Assembly (NCBI GenBank): GCA_013115145.1
Contig: JAAPAO010000513.1
Coordinates: forward strand, 1 to 26,040
Length of the DNA: 26,040 nt
Direction: 5' to 3'
Source of the DNA: Perkinsus chesapeaki
Lineage: Eukaryota > Perkinsozoa > Perkinsida > Perkinsidae
How positions within the stretch are numbered: the stretch's first letter is position 1; every line of letters begins with the position of its first letter. The position numbers and the translations under genes are program-made. The notes below the pieces were generated by a model, which was given only the letters and a program-made list of their open reading frames with translations, did not search any database and had not been told where the DNA came from. Positions 19,342-26,040 of the stretch are shown here, piece by piece.

Positions 19342-20496
19342 GTCCTGCTCCATCTGTGCTTCCTCTTCCTCTTCAATCGATTTCTTTGCTCTCTCTTGGA
19401 GCGAGTGTATCTCCTCCTGTGAGATCTGCCATCAACTCGGTAACGGTGGAGCGACATGTCTGCGATATCTTACCATTTTATGCGACTTGCCAGTGGCATC
19501 GCGTAAAACTGCCATCTCCAATTCATAATCCTTGTCCTAAAAAGAAGATGTTCTATCGACCTACTGAGTATCTCGCACGCTCAACCTCAAGATACTCACC
19601 TTATCATCGTGACATTTCTGAATGATCTTAGCAGCGCTGAACTTAGCCTCTTCACAAGTGAGATTCACATAAGGCACATTCGCATCGGTCGGGAGCAACT
19701 TTTCAATCTCAGTGCGGCCCGCCTGGCGCCCTTTACCTATCCGAAACCGCCGTCACATCACCACTACCAACACGCTCTCCTACCAACAGCAATGCCCTTG
19801 TATTTGATTGCAGTGCCGCTAGGGTCCATGCCGTAGAGCTGGAACCCTTCGACTTCATCATACACACCGAGCAGCACAGTACTGCCAAATGGTCGAACTG
19901 ACAGGGATTCGATCCCGATACCTCTCGTATGAAAGCCCAGGACCCTAACCCGCTCCCCTATTACCGCTCCAATAAAGCGTGTACATGTGCATGAACATCG
20001 CTAGTCGATCAGCCAGAACCGGCCCTGGCATGGGGGTGGCGTACACTTGCTTGTACTGGGAACATTCCTCGCGAGCTGAATACCGACTTTTCCTCAACTT
20101 TTCCCCACAGGACTTACCTCTCTCCACAATTTGTTTAGCATCGGCCACCAAACCAGAGATGGCAATGGTAGCGTGACGGTCCACTGGGAAGATCCTTTTA
20201 TTGGTACCAGGAACCAACATTTTAGAGAGAAGAAATTTCTCGTTGGCAAAGACGACCTAAAATACAAATGAAGAAGTTAAGTGGTTGCTGAACTATTACC
20301 CCATCCTTGCAGCACAGAGCGAGAGCAGTGCCGCCATTATCAACAGCCTTCTGGGCGTATTCGATCTAAAATAAGGTGCGCAGTAAATTAACCTCTGCAA
20401 TATCTTGCAAGGATGAAGCTAAGATACCTGGAAGACTCTTCCATCGGGAGAATAAGTGGTTGTTGAAAGATCGTATCCGGAGCCTGTTCCCGCCAT
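19339..20496 (-). CDS. PSMA3: 20S proteasome subunit alpha-7 (PSMA3), 8 exons
   Basis: Exons on the minus strand are 20428-20496, 20300-20365, 20118-20256, 19965-20075, 19784-19897, 19600-19736, 19474-19536 and 19339-19416. The seven introns are 42-67 bp, GT-AG, with consistent phases. The 258-residue product matches the family length (about 255). It starts MAGTGSGYDLSTTTYSPDGR and continues FQIEYAQKAVDNGGTAL, the alpha-subunit signature that forms the gate helix. It keeps NKRIFPVDRH, LADRLAMFMHMYTLYW, AVGKGRQAGRTEIEK, and an acidic tail (SIEEEEEAQMEQD). It forms the outer alpha ring of the 20S core and has no catalytic threonine. For exon 6 the acceptor before GTAAAGG restores GKGRQ; the next AG downstream would lose two conserved residues. 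It is divergent from GSK3, 228 bp apart. Confidence 0.95.
19898..19964 (-). repeat. tRNA-like sequence filling a PSMA3 intron
   Basis: This 67-bp intron, the longest in the gene, reads on the minus strand gagcgggttagggtcctggg, then a ttcatacgagagg arm, then gggatcgaatccc. That gives an A-box-like segment, an anticodon-arm-like segment, and a T arm with a good B box (GATCGAATC). It aligns with the piece at 19296-19341 (shared catrcgagaggt and ttcga-like T loop). It also supplies the acceptor cag. A pseudo-tRNA or SINE fragment is the best reading. Confidence 0.45.
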
Positions 20497-20724
20497 TGTT
20501 CCGCAAAATTAATCAAAACACTAGAAGAATCTTGAGGTCGACCGTGCAAGATACAAAAAAGGTTGAATTTCGAGACATTTTCAGTCGAGTGCGCGCGGTA
20601 CAAACAAAACTCGCTCGAAGATCGAATCCAAATCTATTAGAATGGCGCGCGCTACTGTCGGCGCGGAAACGTTTGACCTTATCTGCACTTCCACTCAGGG
20701 TTCATCGAACTCAACCACTCTTCA
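20497..20724. promoter_or_regulatory. Shared intergenic region of PSMA3 and GSK3
   Basis: 228 bp separates the two divergent start codons. No TATA box is clear. GC-rich blocks gtgcgcgcgg (about 20589), tggcgcgcgc (about 20644) and cggcgcggaa (about 20659) stand out against an AT-richer background and are candidates for core elements. A tttcag at about 20579-20584 could serve as a trans-splice acceptor for GSK3 if the organism uses a spliced leader, as perkinsids and dinoflagellates do. That is inference. Confidence 0.5.
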
Positions 20725-22151
20725 ATGGATCCATTAGATAACCCTATAGACCCTGCGGACGGTACGGAGCCTTCCTTGCCGCACATTTTTATTGCCTTTT
20801 CAGATAAAGGTGGTAATCCAGCGTTTACTTACAACGCCGAGAGAGTCATCGGTAGGTTGTAAATTTAGGTAGACGAGGTAGTCACTTTGTTGTTGTTGTC
20901 AGGCAACGGTTCATTTGGTATAGTGTATCAAGCCACGGTAGTTGAGACTCAAGATAGTGTCGCTATTAAGAAGGTATTTCAAGACAAACGATATAAGAAT
21001 AGGGAGCTTCATATTATGAAGGAGCTCAACCATCCCAATGTGGTAGGAAATACTAGTATTGATTTACTTTCAGTTCCACATTTCAGGTTACTCTTCGGCA
21101 CGCCTTTTACACCAACGGTGAACGGCCAGACGAGCTTTTTCTAAATGTGGTTATGGACTATATGTCCGACACTGTGTACCGAATAGTAAAGCACTACACT
21201 AAGCAGAAGCTCCAAGTGCCGTTGCTGTTGTGCAAGCTCTACACCTATCAAGTTTGCCGAGCGCTTTCTTATCTCCATAATCTTGGTATCTGTCATCGCG
21301 ATATTAAACCACAGAATCTACTGGTTTGCGCGAAGACTCATGTTGTCAAGATTTGCGACTTCGGCTCGGCAAAGCGGCTAATTCCAGGTGAAGGAAACGT
21401 CTCGTACATTTGCAGTCGGTATTATCGGGCACCTGAACTTATCTTCGGTGCCAGCGAGTACACCTGTGTCATTGACATGTGGAGCACAGGTAAGGCAAAT
21501 CTCGATCAAGTTGATCTTTACTGGTTTTGTGCAGGATGCGTCCTTGCGGAGATGATATTAGGATCACCGCTATTCCCTGGTGAAAGTGGAGTTGATCAGT
21601 TGGTTGAAGTAATTAAAGTGCTAGGTAAGCGAAGGAGTGTCGAGTAGTCGTGTAACAGTATTATCAGGGACACCTACGAAAGAGCAGCTCTTGGCTATGA
21701 ACCCGAATTACACCGAGTTCAAGTTCCCGCAAATAAAGGCACACGCGTGGCAGAAAGTGTTCAGATCTAAAACGGCTCCTGATGCCATTGACTTTGTAAG
21801 TTTCATCAGTATAACTTCTCTCATTTATATTATTAGATCGGCTGTTTACTGAGATATGATCCAGCTCTGCGCACAGGAGCCACTCAAAGTTTAACCCATA
21901 TATTTTTCGACGAGTTGCGATTGAAGTCCACGACATTGCCGGCTGGAACATTCTCGAGGGAGGCCCCTGAGAAGCCTTTGCCACCCTTGTTCGATTTTTC
22001 TCCAGAAGAATTAATAGCCTTCAGCCGAGTTCCCGATGGTAAAAAGTTGGTCCCTCCATGGTACAGTAAATGCAGCAGTTTAGAATCTCCCCCAGTAGTT
22101 GCTGGAAATAGTAGTTCGTCGTCATCATCGTCAAGCTCGACTGCTCTCTGA
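20725..22151 (+). CDS. GSK3: Glycogen synthase kinase 3 (shaggy-type), 6 exons
   Basis: Exons are 20725-20851, 20903-21042, 21087-21489, 21535-21624, 21668-21795 and 21837-22151; introns are 51, 44, 45, 43 and 41 bp, all GT-AG and in phase. The product is 400 residues. It shows the glycine loop ([13 protein letters not shown]), catalytic Lys (VAIKK), [16 protein letters not shown], and the activation-loop Tyr in [13 protein letters not shown]. Arg of DKRYKNREL, Arg of HRD and Lys of FGSAK, which hold a primed phosphate, are all present, so it should act on primed Ser/Thr substrates. The N-terminus is short and lacks the RPRTTSF-like inhibitory serine of animal GSK3. The tail ends in a ten-serine run. 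A possible 42-bp in-frame intron (20762-20803) would shorten exon 1 by 14 residues; both readings stay open. Confidence 0.95.
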
Positions 22152-22425
22152 TGACCGCCTCACACTGAACGTTATGCAAAGATTATAATTGGTTTGCGGT
22201 GGTAGCTGCTACTAGTGATGCCGTTGCCAGTACAATCGTCGTCGTCCAGTTCTATCGGTGGCTCGGTGATGGTGTAGCGATGCCGCCGCAGGTTGATTTT
22301 TGGTTATTATTTTTTCTCATATTTTTGCGTGTTATCTGACGGCATTCGGTGTCCATGAAGATACTCAACTTGCAGGAGATGCGTTGTCAATCAAAAGCTT
22401 GGAGTTTCCGTCACTGCGCCGCGAA
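22152..22425. other. Short gap between GSK3 and ankyrin gene
   Basis: 274 bp with no gene of its own. The ankyrin frame stays open upstream to an ATG at 22300, which would add 42 residues with a hydrophobic start (MVIIFSHIFACYLTAF). I prefer the later ATG. A cttgcag at 22370-22376 could be a splice or trans-splice acceptor. Confidence 0.5.
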
Positions 22426-22896
22426 ATGTCCAGTCTTCGTATAGCTTGCATTGCGGGCGAGCATGATATTGAAGAGTTCCTATCGGAGGATGTGGAAGTC
22501 GGAGACGCGGTGGCGACTGCTGCCATTTGGGGCAGAGAAGAGACTTTGAAGAAGTTATTAGCGGCGAATCCACAGGTAAGGATCTCTGTAGAGTTGACAG
22601 CTGGCATGTTTCATTAGATTGTAAATGAGGATATTCCCCTCCTTCATTTAGCAGCTCATCACTGCCAATTAAAGGTGGTAAAATGGTTGATCGAAGAAGG
22701 CGGGTATCGTGATAAGATAGAGACTCTTGACTCTAAGGGAAAGACTCCTCTTCAGGTAAGAGTGACTGTTGCTGGAAATATAAGTTTATTTCAGACTGTC
22801 GAGGAAAGAAAATTGGGTAGATTCCTCAGAGAAGAGACGGTTGGCTACCTACGAGAGGCACTCGAGAAAACAAAAAGCGTTAAAAAGAAGAAATGA
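22426..22896 (+). CDS. Small ankyrin-repeat protein, three exons
   Basis: Exons 22426-22575, 22618-22755 and 22795-22896 are all phase 0, with introns of 42 and 39 bp, and give 129 residues ending KSVKKKK before TGA. The centre carries ankyrin-type helices: VATAAIWGREETLKKLLAAN (about residues 29-48) and PLLHLAAHHCQLKVVKWLIE (about 57-76), then DSKGKTPLQTVEE, where the repeat loop GKTPL is typical. A charged C-terminal helix follows (FLREETVGYLREALEKTKS). Ankyrin repeats mediate protein-protein contacts; the partner is unknown. The start at 22426 is chosen because it begins just before the first repeat-like helix (MSSLRIACIAGEHDIEEFL). An in-frame ATG at 22300 is possible. Confidence 0.8.
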
Positions 22897-24193
22897 GGAC
22901 ATGCCTTGCTTGTATCGTGTTGAATAAGTTAACTGATTGAGGCTTAATCATTGAGCAGAATTGATGCGCTCCACGTACGTACTTTCGGTGCCAAAAAAAG
23001 AACTGATTCAGGACGAGTCTACCAGATATCAGCGTCGTGGTCTACCAACTACCGTTCGAAGTCGGAATCACCTAACACTTGAATCAGAAGTCCCACAAAC
23101 TAGATTCCTTTCATGAAATTGTGGGATGGCAAGCGAAGCTTAGCCCATATATTCAGCCACTACACTAGCCGATCGGAAATGCACTATTCTCTGGCGGTTT
23201 CACTAGGCCTAAATGAGAGGATAACTGCGAGGTGGAACTGACTAGCAATCAGCTTATCTGGAATCTGAGACTAAATAGAATCCCCGTTGGCGTAAGTCAA
23301 CAGCGTTAGGATGTGCGACAGAGATAGCATTAACTGCTGGTGGTGATGCTACTGTGATTGTTTCGATGCACGATGAGCTGCCAAGGGTACCACAGCGACA
23401 TATTTCCAACTAATGGCTGTCAATACCACACCAGCCGTAGGGCAGTAATACTTGTCACGGATATTCCAGTTGCCATAATAACTTCGTATTGTATAGCCGC
23501 CATCCTTCAAGGTGCTAATTGAGGTGAACAGCGTCGAGAACTACGACCGGGATAGACAAACAGCACAACGGGATTTTGTCCGAGTGTAGAGAAAGCTCTT
23601 CGCAAGGATCGCTAATATACGAAAACCGATCGACTAATCTATATCCGCACTTAGGGCCAGGCCGGGCTTCCTCGGCTGTGTGCACTGCTTGTGCTTCTCT
23701 AACAAGGTTCCGCTCTTCCAAAGTTCTAAAAGGCTAGGACAACGGCAAATCCTCCTGGCCAGTACAGCAACTACAGCGCAGACTATGCGCAGCCCCGGAC
23801 CCGGGTCATGCTTTCTAACAGGATTAACCCTGACAAGCATAAGATCGTAAAACGGGGTGCAAGAAAAGGGTATCGGGAAAGATTACTACGTCCCGCTTCA
23901 AGTCAAATGCGGTTGAGCACGTTGTAAAACTTCATAGTATGATTGAACCTTTGGCGACCACGACGATAGCCTCGTTAAGATACGGATACTAGACGTTAAA
24001 AATAACTAATAATATAAACGATAATAGATCGGACACATGCACAAACGTCAGGAATATGCGGCTGCAGAAGAGCTGCTGGAGCCTGTTGCTGACTGAACCC
24101 CATCGTCTGGCAACTAGTTGTCTTCGGTTATGACACAGGACGTTTTCCGCGTAAAGCAGCTCTTGCTCTGGTTACAGCTGCAGGTTCTGAGAT
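22897..24193. other. Gene-free stretch downstream of ankyrin gene
   Basis: Only short ORFs (for example minus 23515-23721 and 23634-23840) with no family resemblance and no joinable splice sites. A 10-base palindrome gacccgggtc lies at about 23799. I see no RNA gene or repeat of larger scale. Confidence 0.4.
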
Positions 24194-24213
24194 AAGTGAT
24201 GTATTGAGAATCA

Positions 24214-24230
24214 ACCTGATTAAATCAGGT
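24214..24230. repeat. Perfect 7-bp hairpin with triloop
   Basis: The sequence is acctgat-taa-atcaggt. It marks the start of the hairpin-dense zone that continues to about 25.2 kb. Confidence 0.6.
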
Positions 24231-24409
24231 AGAGTAACTATTCAAGGACTCTGATCATCGAGTCTATTCCCAACCATGTTGTACAACGCAAGGGCAGCCG
24301 TTGGCTCAATGACTTAGGACAAAGGGAAAGTCTTAACTGAGTCTGTTAGACTGATAATCATCATTGTCACTACCCTACAAGTTCTAGGCTAGAACACTCT
24401 GCAGGGTGA

Positions 24410-24500
24410 CTGAAGGAAGGAAAGATAGGAATTATTTCTTTCCTTCTCTTCTTTCCTGGAAAGAAAGAAAGATAGAGGAAAGAAATTTTTATCAGACACT
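24410..24500. repeat. Purine/pyrimidine-biased GAAAG/CTTTC block
   Basis: A gaaggaaggaaag-type purine run is followed by tttctttccttctcttctttc and then gaaagaaagaaag. The runs are partly inverted copies of one another, so the block can fold back on itself. It is low-complexity DNA immediately upstream of the 11-bp hairpin at 24515. Confidence 0.6.
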
Positions 24501-24514
24501 TTCCACTTTCCATC

Positions 24515-24539
24515 TTTTTGCGGCCTTCGGCCGCAAAAA
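24515..24539. repeat. Perfect 11-bp GC/A-tract hairpin
   Basis: The arms tttttgcggcc and ggccgcaaaaa close on ttc. With T and A tracts at its base it resembles an intrinsic terminator in shape. In a eukaryotic nucleus that reading is unlikely. It is the longest perfect triloop hairpin in the window. Confidence 0.7.
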
Positions 24540-24618
24540 TGTCGGTGACCCGGGCAAATTGACGGGGCCAATATCATTTTATAGTAGCACTACTGTTGCT
24601 GCACCGTTCTTGTGAACT

Positions 24619-24757
24619 GACTCTAACGGTAGAGTCTCTACCTCCAGAAGGTGCTAGTAACACCGTGTTACCTACTCGATTTCGATGACCCTGAAGAATC
24701 ACCATGAAAGCACGTCGATGCTTCAACCATACTTCCTAGTAGGAAGTTACTACTAGG
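24619..24757. repeat. Overlapping hairpins with mutually exclusive stems
   Basis: The stems gactcta-acgg-tagagtc (24619-24636) and ggtaga-gtc-tctacc (24628-24642) overlap. gtaaca-ccg-tgttac follows (24657-24671). acttcct-agt-aggaagt (24731-24747) competes with cctagta (24735-24741) pairing to tactagg (24751-24757). No ORF accounts for the constraint. Confidence 0.6.
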
Positions 24758-24834
24758 ACTATGCCGATTTTGGCTCTAAACCACGGCGCAGAAGACGACA
24801 CTGTCTGGGGCATACGTGCTCTCCAAAACCACAG

Positions 24835-24860
24835 GCTATGCTCCATAGCTCTGCAAGAGC
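24835..24860. repeat. Two adjacent overlapping triloop hairpins
   Basis: The stems gctatg-ctc-catagc (24835-24849) and gctct-gca-agagc (24848-24860) lie end to end, sharing two bases. Confidence 0.5.
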
Positions 24861-24875
24861 GTCGACATGAGTAGA

Positions 24876-24942
24876 ACGGGTGACATCCACCGATACTATC
24901 GGTCCGCTAGTAACAGACGAACTGGGTCTGTCTCTCACCCGT
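24876..24942. ncRNA. Candidate 67-nt three-way-junction RNA fold
   Basis: An 8-bp closing stem, acgggtga (24876-24883) with tcacccgt (24935-24942), encloses two perfect hairpins: accgat-act-atcggt (24889-24903) and cagac-gaactgg-gtctg (24914-24930). The layout suggests a folded RNA or structured DNA. It lacks tRNA A and B boxes and matches no RNA family I know. Transcription is not shown by the sequence. Confidence 0.35.
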
Positions 24943-24953
24943 GGCGAGCCAGC

Positions 24954-25089
24954 GGCATAACAAAGCGCTCATATGCCAACTTGACACTACCACCTGGCTT
25001 AGCTCATTTCGCTAAACCGTAAGAGAGGGGGCGAATAGAACAACGCTGAGCCATAACGGTTAAGGCCTAGGAAGCCCAGGAAGGCTGGG
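24954..25089. repeat. Further hairpins in the dense zone
   Basis: The stems are ggcata (24954-24959) with tatgcc (24972-24977), ttagc-tcatttc-gctaa (24999-25015, extendable past one mismatch), and cccag-gaagg-ctggg (25075-25089). Confidence 0.45.
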
Positions 25090-25154
25090 AGGCACGCGCA
25101 AGAGTAAGATCCCCCTATAGGCGGACCGCTACATAGTAGTCAGAGATATAATAG

Positions 25155-25171
25155 GCAGTGTGATACACTGC
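25155..25171. repeat. Perfect 7-bp hairpin with triloop
   Basis: The sequence is gcagtgt-gat-acactgc. It is the last clear member of the hairpin-dense zone. Confidence 0.6.
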
Positions 25172-26040
25172 GACTCACTATTGTGACAGTAGTTGAAAAC
25201 CTCAACTTGAAGAGCGGTATTTTGTGACCAATGCACATAGTCGAAAACCACCCAGGAAAATCCCCTCCGTGAGCAATGAACTCCGTCGAACAATGACCGT
25301 TAAACAACTTGCTGAAAAGCAGGGTTGACGAATGTCTCGGAACATGTGTCTGGCTTCTATTCCTTTGGCTAATCCAGGCTACTCCTTATATTTTTTAACT
25401 ACTATCACTTGGAAAGAAAAATATATTTTTATTTTAAGAACGGAAGGGAAGAAAGAACGAATGGAGGCTTCAGCCACCCTGACACTCTGAGGAGCTGCCT
25501 GTTCATTGGGGCAACTGAAGTGAGGGTTCCACAAGCATTCACATGCACGCGCACACATCTCGCGGGCGAGGTGGCACAGTGTATCAAACAAACAACAAAG
25601 CCAGCAGACAACAGAAGCGCCGCAAAACAACGAGAGGACTACTTCCTACAACAAGCGCCTGGGAGCGAATCACGACCGGCCGGAGGGTGTATACTACAAT
25701 AAGATGAAGTTCCAGGACAAACTGAGTCAAACGGATATTTCATTGAAAGACGGTTTTGAGCTTACAATGAGCGTAATTCTCACAACCGACGCGTGCATTG
25801 TATGGTCCCTGGTGAACACTCCCCAACTACAGTTAGAAACCGAATCAGCTAACTAAGCAGGCGATGGGTCGAACAAGAATATGGCCAGGTCAATGAATAG
25901 CTAGGTGTTACCCTCTCGACCATTGATTTCCTGCGTAATTACTAGTAATTACTATTGGTAACTACATTCAAATGGCGCGTGCTCGGTTGCTCAACAGTAG
26001 TGGGCGTTGGGACATGCTAGTCAGGAGCGGAAGCACCCAT
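25172..26040. other. Window end, no supported gene
   Basis: Overlapping ORFs at 25379-25702 on both strands match nothing known. At about 25568 tggcacagtg resembles a tRNA A box, but no B box follows at a suitable distance. No repeat or RNA gene is otherwise evident. Confidence 0.4.

Noticed and set aside
24515-24539. Bacterial-type intrinsic terminator
   Set aside because: The region is eukaryotic nuclear DNA and no gene ends next to it on either strand.
1-26040. CRISPR array, operon or other prokaryotic system
   Set aside because: No regularly spaced direct repeats are present. All supported genes are eukaryotic and most are spliced.

Overview
This is nuclear DNA of a compact eukaryote, most likely an alveolate and plausibly a perkinsid such as Perkinsus. 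The reasons are uniformly tiny GT-AG introns (about 35 to 86 bp, mostly 40 to 65), mid-range GC by eye, and protein signatures. The proteasome alpha-7 subunit starts MAGTGSGYDLS and has AVGKGRQAGRTEIEK, and the GSK3 kinase has WSTGCVLAEM and [10 protein letters not shown], all of which I associate with alveolates. The assignment rests on recalled family resemblance, not a search.

Layout. 1-2.4 kb: no convincing gene, but clusters of short perfect hairpins. 2.4-7.5 kb: minus-strand exons and exon fragments of a multipass membrane protein family, including one well-spliced 3' gene end (5417-5977) and a 5' exon (7274-7483). Further fragments lie at 14.0-15.7 kb, and a 217-bp fragment occurs twice (4634 and 11846). 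9.2-13.3 kb: an intact four-exon gene for a secreted cysteine-rich protein (10369-10986) and an intronless PPIL6-like cyclophilin (12359-13270). Just upstream are decayed copies of both in the same order (9204-9510 and 9525-9768), so this is a degraded segmental duplication. 17150-18604: a complete Tc1/mariner-superfamily transposon with 179-bp terminal repeats that differ at one base. Its transposase ORF is open, but the second catalytic Asp reads Asn.

19.3-22.9 kb is the conserved gene island: proteasome alpha-7 (PSMA3, minus, 8 exons), GSK3 (plus, 6 exons) read divergently from a 228-bp gap, then a small ankyrin-repeat gene. 22.9-26.0 kb has no convincing gene. Its 24.2-25.2 kb part is dense in perfect hairpins with three-base loops and holds one 67-nt three-way-junction fold.

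The proteasome and kinase genes are housekeeping functions that probably share a promoter region. The rest looks like a fast-turning-over region of duplicated secreted and membrane genes. The least explained signal is the excess of 6-11 bp perfect stems with triloops, often in overlapping pairs, across the noncoding DNA.
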